Origin: Actinoplanes sp. N902-109
GTDB lineage: Bacteria > Actinomycetota > Actinomycetes > Mycobacteriales > Micromonosporaceae
DNA length: 64,000 bases
Direction: 5' to 3'
NCBI RefSeq assembly: GCF_000389965.1
Contig: NC_021191.1
Span: forward strand, 9,053,501-9,117,500
Positions 50,746 through 59,966 of this stretch are shown here, in pieces. A program made the translations under genes and the position numbers. A model generated the notes under the pieces. That model was not told the origin of the DNA, did no database searches, and worked only from the letters and a program-made list of their open reading frames with translations. The first letter of the stretch is position 1; each line of letters opens with the position of its first letter.

Positions 50746-52254
50746 TCAGACGCGGACCGGCACTGCTGAGGACGAGCCGATGACCTTGTCGGAAGCGTCG
50801 AGGGCGTCCACGACGACGTACTCGGGCATGCCCGGGACGGTCAGGGTGGTCTCGAAGCCGGTGCGGGGGGCTTCGACGGTCTGGCTCAGCGCTCCCGGCT
50901 GGCTGCCCGCACGGGCCCGCCACTTGGTGACGGCGGTGGCGCCGTTCCAGCTCGCGCTGACGATGACGTTGCCGCCGTCGGCATGCAGGCCGAGGGCCGG
51001 CTGGTCGAGCGGCGCGCCGGACCATTCGGCCTTGTAGGCGCGGTAGCTCTGGTTGTCCAGCGGGATGTGGCCGTCCAGCCGCACGGTGCCGTCCGGGGCG
51101 TACTCGGTGAACCAGGGCATCTGACCCCAGCCGATGAAGGAACCACCGTCGGCCAGTTCGCGGAAGCTGCCCTGGGTGGGGGCGAGCAGCTTCTGCGGGT
51201 GCAGGAACTCCTGGACGAAGCCGACCGTCTTGGCCTGCTCGTCCACCTTGAGGATGAGGCCGCGGGACTGTTCGTGCACGTTCGTGATGCCCGCGCCGTT
51301 GTCGAAGACGCTGTAGGTGCCGTTGCGGCGCTGGCGGAAGTCGTGCTGCCAGGCGAACTTGGCCTTCTCCTCGATGGTGAAGTCCGACTTCTTGCCGCCG
51401 ATGCGCCAGATGACCTCGCCGGTCTTCCGATCGATCTTGTACGTGGTCCAGGTGTGCCGCGCCGAGACGATGATGTTGCCGTCGGCTGCCAGGCCCACCG
51501 AGTTGGCGTGCAGGTAGTCGTACGGGAGGTGGGCCGAGTCGCCCTGCGGCAGCGGCGCGTAGGACTCGTCCAGGCCGACATGGTCGCGCGCCCGCCACTC
51601 GAACACGCGCTTGCCGGTCTTGATGTCGATCTCCTGGATCACCCCGTCGTGCAGCACGCCGTCGGCCGGGCCGCCCAGCGCGGTGAGGTCGTACGAGATC
51701 GGGTCGTAGACCCAGAAGAGTGCGGTGTTCTGCGGGGTGATCACGAAGTCGTGCTGGTCGGCCTGTTCGGTGCCGAACGCGCGGACCCGGGTGATCTCCC
51801 GGTAGGCGGTGTCGGCGATGACGAACTCACCCTGGCCGACGCCCTGCCCGCCGGTGCCCCCGATGGTGCCCTCCCACCAGGTCAGCACCGGCTTGTTCAG
51901 GTATTGCTGGGTCTTGAAGTCGATGGCGACGGTGGCCGGGTCGGGCACCTTGCGGAACCAGACCGGCGAGCCCTTCTCGTCGACCATCAGCGGTCCCCAC
52001 AGCCCGGCGCCGGAGGCCGGGCTCAGGAAGATCGAGCCGGGGGTCGTGCCGTTGGCCGGCGTGGTGATGGTGACGTCCGGCAGGGCGCGCAGGTCGGGCC
52101 GGGAGCGATATTTGGGCGCCGCCGCGGGCTCTGCGGCCGGCGCGGTGCCGGCCGGTTCGTGGTCGTTGCCGAGGGCATAACCCACTCCACCACCGGCTGC
52201 CGCGACGACCGCGGCGCCCCCGACTCCGAGCAGAACGGTACGGCGAGACGTCAT
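50746..52254 (-). CDS. Tat-exported arylsulfotransferase (ASST)-like beta-propeller
   Basis: This 502-residue protein has a twin-arginine signal (TSRRTVLLGVGGAAVVAAA). Residues 60-490 are beta-rich with repeated blades: LMVDEKGSPVWFRKV, QADQHDFVITPQNTALFWVY, SVGLAADGNIIVSARHTWTT and FAWQHDFRQRRNGTYSVFD, in the style of ASST propellers. QHDF and SARHT carry the conserved His positions of the sulfuryl-transfer site. ASST enzymes move sulfate between phenols. The Cys-linked features of the E. coli enzyme are not obvious, so the reaction may differ. ATG 52254. Confidence 0.82.
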   Translation of the reverse strand: MTSRRTVLLGVGGAAVVAAAGGGVGYALGNDHEPAGTAPAAEPAAAPKYRSRPDLRALPDVTITTPANGTTPGSIFLSPASGAGLWGPLMVDEKGSPVWFRKVPDPATVAIDFKTQQYLNKPVLTWWEGTIGGTGGQGVGQGEFVIADTAYREITRVRAFGTEQADQHDFVITPQNTALFWVYDPISYDLTALGGPADGVLHDGVIQEIDIKTGKRVFEWRARDHVGLDESYAPLPQGDSAHLPYDYLHANSVGLAADGNIIVSARHTWTTYKIDRKTGEVIWRIGGKKSDFTIEEKAKFAWQHDFRQRRNGTYSVFDNGAGITNVHEQSRGLILKVDEQAKTVGFVQEFLHPQKLLAPTQGSFRELADGGSFIGWGQMPWFTEYAPDGTVRLDGHIPLDNQSYRAYKAEWSGAPLDQPALGLHADGGNVIVSASWNGATAVTKWRARAGSQPGALSQTVEAPRTGFETTLTVPGMPEYVVVDALDASDKVIGSSSAVPVRV

Positions 52255-52284
52255 GCCGCCCAGCATTCCCACTTAGAGATCGGT

Positions 52285-53475
52285 CTACCTGTGTGCCGGA
52301 TGGGATTTTGCTGGGAGTTCCGCATAGATCTCGATCAAACGCCGGGTCACGACGTCGGGATGAAACGTCTGGAGATAGCGGTTCCGGGCAGCCGGGGCGA
52401 AATCGGCCGCGGCAGCCCGCGCGACCGGCAGGGCGGCAGCCAGCGCCGCCGGGTCCGGGGACACGGCCCACCCGGCCGGGGCGGTCTGCAGGCCCAGCCC
52501 CAGCAGGTAGGGGATCCCGCCGACGTCGGTGCCGAGCACCGGCCGGCCCGCGGCCATCGCCTCCAGGATGACCGTCGGCAGCACGTCGTTCCAGGTCGGC
52601 ACGGCGACGATCACCGAGGCGGCCCGCCGGGCCTGCGCCATCGCCCGCTGGTCGATCGCCCCGAGATAGGTGACGTCGCTGCGGGTGGCGGCGGCCTGTT
52701 CGGCGAGCGGTCGCAACTCACCGTCGCCGGCGATGGTCAGCCGGCCGAGCGCGCCCTCCGGGTGCCGGCGCCAGGCGTCGAGCAGCAGGGCCAGTCCCTT
52801 CTCGGGGGACAGCCGGGCGGCGTACAGGAATCCGTCACCCAGCGGGGCCGGCTCGCCCGGGTCCGGCAGACCGTTGGGTTTGACCACGATGCGGTCGTCC
52901 GGGATGCCGTAATCGTGAAGGTGCGCGGCGATCCGATCGGTAAGGGCGATGTAGCGGTCCACGGATTTCCAGGTGGGCCGGTGCACGGCCAGCGTCGTGG
53001 CCATCAGGGCGCTCTGGACCGTGGAGCCGCGATAACACTTGTGCTGGATCGCCGGCCACCCGAGCACCTTGCCCCGGCAGTCGTAGCAGTTGTGGCCGTC
53101 CCGGAAGTACAGGCCGGACGAGCAGACCTGACGGTAGTTGTGCACGGTCTGGACCACCGGCACCCCGTGCGCGTGGGCCGTGCGCACCACCCAGGGCGAC
53201 AGCAACGGGTACGGATTGTGCAGGTGCAGCACGTCCGGACGCTCCCGGGTCAGCAGCTCGGCGAGGTCCCGCTGGGCCGCCCGGCCGTAGATCGGCGACA
53301 GCGGCAGCAGGGCCTTCTCCGCGAGCGGCAGGTCACCGATCGAGTCGGAGGCGCGCTGGAACGGCAGCACCTCGACACCGGCCGCGGCCAGCTGGGCGAT
53401 CTCGGTGTCGACGATGACGTTCTCGCCGGAGGGGATCGCTTCCCGGTACCGATTGTGCGCAACGACAATCTTCAC
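52285..53475 (-). CDS. GT4-family glycosyltransferase
   Basis: This 396-residue GT-B enzyme has an N-terminal domain with KIVVAHNRYREAIPSGENV and HLHNPYPLLSPWV (acceptor domain), a Cys-rich loop (VCSSGLYF, CYDCRGK, KCYRGS), and a C-terminal GT4 domain with FLYAARLSPEKGLALLLDAW and E-x7-E motif LEAMAAGRPVLGTDVGGIP. It transfers a sugar from a nucleotide donor in the cytoplasm, probably for a surface glycan or exopolysaccharide. GTG start at 53475. Confidence 0.87.
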   Translation of the reverse strand: MKIVVAHNRYREAIPSGENVIVDTEIAQLAAAGVEVLPFQRASDSIGDLPLAEKALLPLSPIYGRAAQRDLAELLTRERPDVLHLHNPYPLLSPWVVRTAHAHGVPVVQTVHNYRQVCSSGLYFRDGHNCYDCRGKVLGWPAIQHKCYRGSTVQSALMATTLAVHRPTWKSVDRYIALTDRIAAHLHDYGIPDDRIVVKPNGLPDPGEPAPLGDGFLYAARLSPEKGLALLLDAWRRHPEGALGRLTIAGDGELRPLAEQAAATRSDVTYLGAIDQRAMAQARRAASVIVAVPTWNDVLPTVILEAMAAGRPVLGTDVGGIPYLLGLGLQTAPAGWAVSPDPAALAAALPVARAAAADFAPAARNRYLQTFHPDVVTRRLIEIYAELPAKSHPAHR

Positions 53476-53500
53476 GGCGTCAGACGCTACCGTTGTGGGC

Positions 53501-54361
53501 GTGCCTGAGTTGCCCGAGGTCGAGGCGCTCGCCGCGTACCTGCGTGAGCGTGCGGTCGGCCACACCGTGGAGCGCTTCGAGGTGTCCTCGTTCAGCGCGC
53601 TCAAGACGTACGACCCGGCGCCGAGCGCGATCGCGGGTCTCCGCATCACCGGCGCCGGCCGGCACGGCAAGTTCCTCGACGTCGGGCTGGGCGACGACTT
53701 CCACCTCGTCGTGCACCTCGCCCGGGCCGGCTGGCTGCACTACCGGGATTCCTTCAAGTCACCGGCGCCGCTCAAGCCGGGCAGCGGGCCCATCGCCGTA
53801 CGGGTGCGCCTGGACGACGGGTCGGGCTTCGACCTGACCGAGGCCGGCACGCAGAAGTCGCTCGCGGCCTATCTCGTGCGCGACCCCGCCGAGGTGCCCG
53901 GGGTGTCCCGGCTCGGGCCGGATGCGCTGGCCGTGAGCCGCGACGAGTTCGCGGAACGCATCCAACTGCGCAACGGCCAGATCAAGGGCGTGCTCACCGA
54001 TCAGGAGGTGCTCGCCGGCATCGGCAACGCCTATTCCGACGAGATCCTGCACGTGGCCAAAATGTCCCCGTTCGCGATGACCAAAAAATTGACTGACGAG
54101 CAAATCACCACTCTGTACGCGGCCGTGCGCCAGGTCGAGACGGATGCGGTGACCCGCTCGGTCGGGCAGAAGGCAGCCGAGCTCAAGGGCGAGAAGCGCG
54201 CTGGGATGCGGGTTCACGCCCGCACCGGCCTGCCCTGCCCGGTGTGCGGCGACACGGTGCGTGAGGTCTCGTTCGCGGACAAGAGCCTGCAGTACTGCGC
54301 CACGTGTCAGACCGGTGGCAAACCGTTGGCCGATCGCCGGTTGTCCAAGTTGATCCGTTAG
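53501..54361 (+). CDS. Fpg/Nei-family DNA glycosylase
   Basis: This 286-residue enzyme begins PELPEVEALAAYL, where Pro1 (after Met removal) and Glu2 are the catalytic residues. A central helix-two-turn-helix with GVLTDQEVLAGIGNAYSDEI is followed by a C4 zinc finger near residues 244-268 (LPCPVCGD, QYCATC). It removes oxidised bases (8-oxoG or oxidised pyrimidines) in base excision repair. The start is GTG 53501. It is divergent from the glycosyltransferase, 25 bases apart. Confidence 0.9.
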   Translation: MPELPEVEALAAYLRERAVGHTVERFEVSSFSALKTYDPAPSAIAGLRITGAGRHGKFLDVGLGDDFHLVVHLARAGWLHYRDSFKSPAPLKPGSGPIAVRVRLDDGSGFDLTEAGTQKSLAAYLVRDPAEVPGVSRLGPDALAVSRDEFAERIQLRNGQIKGVLTDQEVLAGIGNAYSDEILHVAKMSPFAMTKKLTDEQITTLYAAVRQVETDAVTRSVGQKAAELKGEKRAGMRVHARTGLPCPVCGDTVREVSFADKSLQYCATCQTGGKPLADRRLSKLIR

Positions 54362-54558
54362 CGTCGTTCCCATCACTCAGAGTGCCCACTTCAAGACGTG
54401 CGTCGAATGGGGCCACAACGTCACCTTCTTCTACGTCGTTCCATCGGTATAGTGGCCCGGTCCCACGCTTCGTCCCCGACGCGCGGGGGACCGGCCGCCT
54501 GCCGGAGCCCTCGGGTGGTCGTGGCGGTGCGTAATGTTCTCGGTGTGGGCGGTACGTG

Positions 54559-56130
54559 ATGCGGGAGGACACAGGCGAGGTGACCACGAGCCTCCATCGC
54601 CCGGCGTCCAGCACCAGCAAGAGCCGGAGCGGCATGCCGTACGACAGCTTCGAGTGGCAGCAGGAGCCACCGCCGAGTAACGGCGTTCCCCGGTCGGCGT
54701 GGACCCGGTCGCACCGGCGGCTGTCCACCTGGCACCGGCCGTACACCGCGGTCCTGGTCCTGCTGGACCTGATCTCCGCCCTGTTCGCGAGCTCGCTCGC
54801 GGTCACGCTGATCGAGCGGGCGAACTCCGGTTTCCAGGGCCGCGAGGAGATCTTCTACATCGTCGCGTTCGTCGGCCTGCCGCTCGGCTGGCTGGCGATC
54901 CTGTGGGGCAACGGCAGCTACGACCGGCGCTACCTCGGCCTGGGCAGCGAGGAGTTCAAGCGGGTCGTGCGCGCCTTCGTCACGGTCGTGGCGTGCGTGT
55001 CGCTGCTGGCGTTCGGCACGAAGACGCAGCTGTCCCGTATGACGATCGCGTACGTCTCGGTGACGGCCCTCGTCTTCATCCTGTTCTGCCGCTACTCGGC
55101 GCGGCAGATCCTGCACGTCGCCCGGCGCAAGACCGGCGTCGGCGCGCACCGGATGATCCTGGTCGGCACGCTGCCCGAGGCGCTCGAGGTCTACACCGCG
55201 GTCACCCGCAGCCCGGCCGCCGGGTTGATCCCGGTCGCCATCCACATCACCGACGGCTACGCGGCGACCCGCGGCATCGAGACCCCGGTGCCCGTGTACG
55301 CCAGCCGCGACGTGCTGTCCCTGGTCCGCGAGGTCAGGGCGGACACCATCGCGGTCTGCGGCTCGGCCAGCGCGGAGCCCGGCGAGCTGCGCCGGATGGC
55401 CTGGCAGCTGGAGGGCACCGGCGTCGACCTGGTGGTCGCACCGCAGCTCACCGACATCGCCGGCCCGCGCGTGCACATCCGCCCGATCGAGGGCCTGCCG
55501 CTGCTGCACGTCGAGGAGCCGACGCTCTCCGGCCCGGGCTGGCTGGTCAAGAACCTGCTCGACCGGGTGGTGGCGTTCTTCGGCCTGCTGTTCCTGTCGC
55601 CGGTGCTGGCGGTCATCGCGATCGGCATCCGGCTCTCCGACCCGGGCCCGGTGTTCTTCCGCCAGCCCCGAGTCGGTCACGAGGGCCGCACGTTCCGGGT
55701 GTGGAAGTTCCGGACCATGTACGTCGACGCCGAGGAGCGCAAGGCCAGCCTGGAGGAGCTCAACGACTCCGACGGCATGCTCTTCAAGATGAAGAACGAC
55801 CCGCGGATCTTCTCGTTCGGGCAGAAGCTGCGCGGCACGTCGCTGGACGAGCTGCCCCAGCTGATCAACGTGCTCAAGGGCGAGATGTCGCTGGTCGGCC
55901 CGCGCCCGCTGCCCGCCGACGACGGCGACTACCTGGGCGACGTCAGGCGCCGGCTGCTGGTGCGGCCCGGCATCACCGGCCTGTGGCAGGTCTCCGGGCG
56001 CTCCGACCTGTCCTGGGACGAGGCGGTCCGGCTCGACCTGTACTACGTCGACAACTGGTCCCTCACCTACGACCTGGGCATCCTCTGGCGCACGATCTGG
56101 GTGGTCCTCAAGCGCAAGGGCGCTTACTAG
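54559..56130 (+). CDS. Polyprenyl-phosphate sugar phosphotransferase (exopolysaccharide initiator)
   Basis: This is a 523-residue membrane enzyme. The N-terminal part has about four membrane helices (PYTAVLVLLDLISALFASSL and following) with a CoA-binding-like cytoplasmic domain. The C-terminal bac_transf domain has KNLLDRVVAFFGLLFLSPV, FRVWKFRTM, TSLDELPQLINVLKGEMSLV and GPRPLP, then ITGLWQVSGRS. It transfers a sugar phosphate to undecaprenyl phosphate, the first step of exopolysaccharide or glycan assembly (WbaP/EpsE type). The preceding codon GTG 54556 is an alternative start. Confidence 0.88.
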   Translation: MREDTGEVTTSLHRPASSTSKSRSGMPYDSFEWQQEPPPSNGVPRSAWTRSHRRLSTWHRPYTAVLVLLDLISALFASSLAVTLIERANSGFQGREEIFYIVAFVGLPLGWLAILWGNGSYDRRYLGLGSEEFKRVVRAFVTVVACVSLLAFGTKTQLSRMTIAYVSVTALVFILFCRYSARQILHVARRKTGVGAHRMILVGTLPEALEVYTAVTRSPAAGLIPVAIHITDGYAATRGIETPVPVYASRDVLSLVREVRADTIAVCGSASAEPGELRRMAWQLEGTGVDLVVAPQLTDIAGPRVHIRPIEGLPLLHVEEPTLSGPGWLVKNLLDRVVAFFGLLFLSPVLAVIAIGIRLSDPGPVFFRQPRVGHEGRTFRVWKFRTMYVDAEERKASLEELNDSDGMLFKMKNDPRIFSFGQKLRGTSLDELPQLINVLKGEMSLVGPRPLPADDGDYLGDVRRRLLVRPGITGLWQVSGRSDLSWDEAVRLDLYYVDNWSLTYDLGILWRTIWVVLKRKGAY

Positions 56131-56139
56131 GCTCGGTCC

Positions 56140-57342
56140 GTGACCGGCCAGGTGGGAAGTGCGCTCGCGGTCCTCGCGGTGCTTGCGGCACTGGCCGGGG
56201 CGTTGGTGGCCGTGCTGCGGCTGCGGGCCCGGCGCGGGGTGGCCACGGCGGGCCAGCGGGCCACGTACGACGTGCTGCACTCCGCGTCGCTGGCCGCCGA
56301 GCCGTTGCGCACCGGCCTGACCCCGGCGTCGGCCGGCAAGGCAGCCCGGCACCTGCGCCGGCTGGTCGGTGCCCCGGGCCTCGCGCTGACCGACACCGAG
56401 CAGTCGCTGGCTCACGACGGCCGCGGCAGCCATCACCACGAGCAGTTCGTGGCCGCGACGCGACGCGCGTTGACGACCGGCCGCTCGATCGTGCTCGGCG
56501 CCGGCGACCTGCCCTGCGACCGGGTCGACTGCATCGTGCGCGGGGCCGTCGTCGCCCCGCTCACCGGCGTCTCCGGCGGGCTGGTCGCGGTGGCGGACGA
56601 TCATCCGGCGCCCGGGCTGGTGCAGGCCACGATGGAAACCGCCCGCTGGGCGAGTTCGCAGCTGGCGCTGGCCGAGCTCGACTCGTCGCGGGAACGGCTG
56701 GCCCGCGCCGAGGTCCGGGCGTTGCGCGCGCAGATCAGCCCGCACTTCATCTACAACGCGCTGACCGCGATCGCCTCGTTCGTCCGTACCGATCCGGAAC
56801 GGGCCCGGGAGTTGATCCTGGAATTCGCCGAGTTCACCCGGTACTCGTTCCGGGCGCACGGCGAGTTCACCACGCTGGCCGAGGAGCTGCGCTCGATCGA
56901 CCGCTATCTGACCATCGAGCGGGCGCGGTTCGGCGACCGGTTGCAGGTGCGCCTGCAGATCGCCCCCGAGGTGCTGCCGGTGGGGCTGCCGTTCCTGTGC
57001 CTGCAGCCGCTGGTCGAGAACGCGGTCCGGCACGGCCTGTCGCCCAAGCCCGGCGTCGGTATGGTGAGCATCGAGGCCCGGGACGCGGGGGCCGAATGTC
57101 ACATCACGGTCGAGGACGACGGCGTGGGCATGGATCCTGCAGCGCTGGCCGAGGGCGTCGCGGAGGCGGTGAACGGGCGGGACGACGACGCCGGGCGGCA
57201 CGTCGGGCTCTCCAACGTGGACGAGCGGCTGCGCACGGTCTTCGGTGACCGGTTCGGTCTGGTGGTCGAGACAGCGCCGGGAGCGGGGACAAAAGTGAGC
57301 ATGCGAGTGCCGAAGTTCCACCCGGGTGTGCGAGCCTCATGA
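56140..57342 (+). CDS. LytS-type sensor histidine kinase
   Basis: This 400-residue protein has an N-terminal membrane helix (ALAVLAVLAALAGALVAVL), a GAF-like sensor region to about residue 175, the His_kinase domain with RAQISPHFIYNALTAIASFV (phospho-His), and HATPase with PLVENAVRHGLSPK and VEDDGVGMDP. It pairs with the LytTR regulator by a four-base ATGA overlap. Such pairs often control autolysis, biofilm or transport genes. GTG start at 56140, nine bases after the sugar transferase, so they may be cotranscribed. Confidence 0.88.
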   Translation: MTGQVGSALAVLAVLAALAGALVAVLRLRARRGVATAGQRATYDVLHSASLAAEPLRTGLTPASAGKAARHLRRLVGAPGLALTDTEQSLAHDGRGSHHHEQFVAATRRALTTGRSIVLGAGDLPCDRVDCIVRGAVVAPLTGVSGGLVAVADDHPAPGLVQATMETARWASSQLALAELDSSRERLARAEVRALRAQISPHFIYNALTAIASFVRTDPERARELILEFAEFTRYSFRAHGEFTTLAEELRSIDRYLTIERARFGDRLQVRLQIAPEVLPVGLPFLCLQPLVENAVRHGLSPKPGVGMVSIEARDAGAECHITVEDDGVGMDPAALAEGVAEAVNGRDDDAGRHVGLSNVDERLRTVFGDRFGLVVETAPGAGTKVSMRVPKFHPGVRAS

Positions 57343-58082
57343 GCCTGGTCGTGCTGGCTGTGGATGACGAGCCGCCCGCGCTCGACGAGCTGGCGTACCT
57401 GCTCAACGCCGACCAGCGGGTCAGCTTCGTGCACCGGGCCGGCGACGCCACCGAGGCGCTGCGGGTGCTGCGCGACACCGAGGTCGACGCCGTGTTCCTC
57501 GACATCCGCATGCCCGGCCTGGACGGCATGGAGCTGGCCCGGATCCTGCGCCGGTTCGCCCGGCCGCCGGCGATCGTGTTCGTCACCGCCTACGACGACG
57601 GTGCCGTGGACGCCTTCGACCTGGGGGTCACCGACTACGTGCGCAAGCCGGTGCGGGCCGAGCGGCTCGGCGAGTCGCTGCGCCGGGTGGCTGAGCTGCG
57701 GGTCCCGGCGCCACCGGCGCCGGCCAAGCGCGTCGACGAGCCCAGTATCCCGGTCGAGCTGGCCGGCACGACCAGGCTGCTGCCGCGCTCGTCGGTGCGC
57801 TGGGTGGAGGCGCAGGGCGACTACGCCCGGCTGCACACCTCGGACGCCTCGCACCTGGTCCGGGTCTCGCTGGCGACGCTGGCCGAGCGCTGGGCGGATG
57901 CCGGTTTCGTCCGCATCCACCGGTCCTACCTGGTGCAGTTGCGCCTGGTCCGGGAGCTGCGGCTGACCCAGTCGGGTTATGTGGTGACGATCGACGGCGC
58001 CGAGTTGCCGGTGAGCCGGCGGCACACCCGCGAGCTCAAGGACAAGCTGATCCGGGCCGTGAAGAACGACTGGATCCGCTGA
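57339..58082 (+). CDS. LytTR-type response regulator
   Basis: This 247-residue protein has a receiver domain (1-118) with VDDEPP, phospho-acceptor Asp in DAVFLDIRMPG, and KPV at its end, then a linker, then LytTR domain (140-245) with RWVEAQGDYARLHT and RIHRSYLVQL plus PVSRRHTRELKDKL. LytTR binds paired direct repeats. It forms a translationally coupled pair with the LytS-type kinase. Its target is not visible. Confidence 0.93.
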   Translation: MSLVVLAVDDEPPALDELAYLLNADQRVSFVHRAGDATEALRVLRDTEVDAVFLDIRMPGLDGMELARILRRFARPPAIVFVTAYDDGAVDAFDLGVTDYVRKPVRAERLGESLRRVAELRVPAPPAPAKRVDEPSIPVELAGTTRLLPRSSVRWVEAQGDYARLHTSDASHLVRVSLATLAERWADAGFVRIHRSYLVQLRLVRELRLTQSGYVVTIDGAELPVSRRHTRELKDKLIRAVKNDWIR

Positions 58083-58092
58083 TTCCACCAGG

Positions 58093-58161
58093 TTGTCCAC
58101 AGGTTCACAGGTTTGTCCCCAGAGTTATCCACAGGCCGCCGATCTTCACAAGTTGTCCACA
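58093..58161. promoter_or_regulatory. Cluster of four DnaA-box-like sites
   Basis: TTGTCCACA (58093-58101), TTGTCCCCA (58113-58121), the perfect box TTATCCACA (58125-58133) and TTGTCCACA (58153-58161) all face the same way in the 166-base gap before the response-regulator gene. The last box sits in a perfect dyad CAAGTTGT-CC-ACAACTTG (58150-58167). DnaA boxes in actinomycetes are often TTGTCCACA. No dnaA or dnaN gene is near, so this is probably not oriC but a DnaA-regulated or titrating region. Confidence 0.72.
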
Positions 58162-58248
58162 ACTTGCTCCCCCGCTCTGCACGCCGGGTCAATATGCTGC
58201 TGGCCGGTGCGTCACGGGGGCGCACCGCAACCGGGCGGGAGGGCGGGC

Positions 58249-58929
58249 GTGAACGCGCGGACGATCCTGGTGGTCGAGGACGAGCCGACCATCGCCGACG
58301 CCGTGTCGGCCCGGCTGCGGGCCGAGGGATTCGTGGTCGAGCTGGTCGCCGACGGTCCGGGCGCGGTCGAGGCGGCCCGGCGGGTGCAGCCGGACGCCAT
58401 CGTGCTGGACGTCATGCTGCCCGGTTTCGACGGGCTGGAGGTGTGCCGGCGGGTGCAGGCCGAGCGGCCCGTGCCCGTCCTCATGCTCACCGCCCGCGAC
58501 GACGAGACCGACCTGCTCGTCGGGCTGGCCGTCGGCGCCGACGACTACCTGACCAAACCGTTCTCCATGCGCGAGCTCACCGCACGGCTGCACGCGCTGC
58601 TGCGCCGGGTGAACCGGAGCGCCGCGCCCGCCGTCCCCGCACCGCTGCGGTTCGGCGATCTGGAGATCAACCTGGCCGAGCGCCGGGTGCATCGCGGCGG
58701 GGTCGAGGCGCGCCTCACGCCCACCGAGTTCGACCTGCTGGCGCATCTGGCCGCCCATGCGCGCACGGTCCTGCCCCGGGAACGGCTGCTCGCCGACATC
58801 TGGGGCTGGGCCGACGCCTCGGGCACCCGCACGGTCGACAGCCACATCAAGGGGCTGCGGCGCAAGCTCGGTGCCGACCTGATCCGCACGGTGCACGGCG
58901 TCGGCTACGCGCTCGAGGTGGCCCGGTGA
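58249..58929 (+). CDS. OmpR-family response regulator
   Basis: This 226-residue protein has a receiver domain (1-120) with VVEDEPT, Asp in AIVLDVMLPG, and YLTKPFSMREL. Its winged helix (130-225) has RLTPTEFDLLAHLAAHA and TVDSHIKGLRRKL. GGGAGGG before GTG 58249 sets the start. The kinase gene overlaps by four bases. The DnaA-box-like cluster lies in its upstream region. Confidence 0.93.
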   Translation: MNARTILVVEDEPTIADAVSARLRAEGFVVELVADGPGAVEAARRVQPDAIVLDVMLPGFDGLEVCRRVQAERPVPVLMLTARDDETDLLVGLAVGADDYLTKPFSMRELTARLHALLRRVNRSAAPAVPAPLRFGDLEINLAERRVHRGGVEARLTPTEFDLLAHLAAHARTVLPRERLLADIWGWADASGTRTVDSHIKGLRRKLGADLIRTVHGVGYALEVAR

Positions 58930-59966
58930 GCTTCGTCCGGCGGGTGGCGGCGTGGCTGTTCGGCTGGCTGCCCCGGCCGCTCGACCCGGTGCGCTCGATC
59001 AAGGCGAAGCTGTCCCTGGCCCTCGGGCTGGCCGGCGGCGTGGGCCTGCTCATCTTCTGGTGGAGCCTGGACTGGGTGCGGGTGAACGCGCTGTGGTTCG
59101 CCATCGCCGTCGCGCTCGGGCTGGTCACGCTGCAGGTCTCGGCGCACGGCGCCACCGTGCCGCTGCGCGAGATGACCGCCGCCGCCAAGGCGATGGCCCG
59201 CGGCGACTACACCCGCCGGGTGCGGGCCACCTCCAAGGACGAGGTGGGCGAGCTCGCCAGCGCGTTCAACCAGATGGCCGCCGATCTGGCGGCGGCCGAC
59301 CGGCAGCGGCGGGAGCTGATCGCCAACGTCTCGCACGAGTTGCGGACGCCGATCACGGCTCTGCGGGGTCTGCTGGAGAACATCGTCGACGGGGTGTCGG
59401 GCGCCGAGCCCGAGACCATGCGGGTGGCGCTGGGCCAGACCGAGCGGCTCGGCCGGCTGGTGGCCGAGCTGCTCGACCTCTCCCGGTTGGATGCGGGTGT
59501 GGTCCCCTTGGACAAGACCGCCATCGACGTACGGGAATTCCTCACCGAGGCGGCAAAAGAGGCCGGGGTGACCGCCGACGGCGCCGGGCACGACGTGCGC
59601 TTCGACGTGACCGCACCCGAGATCCGGCTGACCGCCGACCGCGAACGCCTGCATCAGGTCTTCGCCAACCTGCTCAGCAACGCGGCCCGGCACAGCCCGC
59701 CCGGCGGCACCGTGCGGGTCCGTGCCGAACGCCACGACGACCACGTGATCTTCGCCGTGACCGACGAGGGTGACGGCATCCCGCCGGCCGACCGCGAGCG
59801 GGTGTTCGAGCGGTTCACCCGGGGCGAGCGGGCGCGCGACGGCGGCACCGGACTCGGCCTGGCGATCGCCCACTGGGTCGTCCAGCTGCACCACGGCACG
59901 ATCGCCGTGGTCGACCCCGGTGCCCGGCCGGGCTGCCGCATCCACGTGACTCTGCCCCTGACATGA
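58926..59966 (+). CDS. HAMP-domain sensor histidine kinase
   Basis: This 346-residue membrane kinase has two membrane segments (LSLALGLAGGVGLLIFWW and LWFAIAVALGLVTLQVS) and almost no extracytoplasmic loop. A HAMP linker follows, with VPLREMTAAAKAMARGDYTR. HisKA has LIANVSHELRTPITALRGLL and HATPase has ANLLSNAARHSPPGG, DEGDGIP and GTGLGLAIAHW. The very short loop suggests it senses the membrane or a partner protein. GTG start overlaps the regulator stop (GTGA). Its last codons lie in the first copy of a 17-bp tandem repeat. Confidence 0.9.
   Translation: MSFVRRVAAWLFGWLPRPLDPVRSIKAKLSLALGLAGGVGLLIFWWSLDWVRVNALWFAIAVALGLVTLQVSAHGATVPLREMTAAAKAMARGDYTRRVRATSKDEVGELASAFNQMAADLAAADRQRRELIANVSHELRTPITALRGLLENIVDGVSGAEPETMRVALGQTERLGRLVAELLDLSRLDAGVVPLDKTAIDVREFLTEAAKEAGVTADGAGHDVRFDVTAPEIRLTADRERLHQVFANLLSNAARHSPPGGTVRVRAERHDDHVIFAVTDEGDGIPPADRERVFERFTRGERARDGGTGLGLAIAHWVVQLHHGTIAVVDPGARPGCRIHVTLPLT

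Noticed and set aside
54421..57321. 966-codon open frame on the minus strand, plus an 849-codon frame on the plus strand at 54699-57248
   Set aside because: Both are shadows of the sugar transferase and LytS kinase genes. Their translations are Arg/Gly/His-rich low-complexity text without motifs.
58083..58248. Chromosomal origin oriC
   Set aside because: DnaA-box-like sites are present, but dnaA, dnaN and other origin genes are absent and the gap is short.
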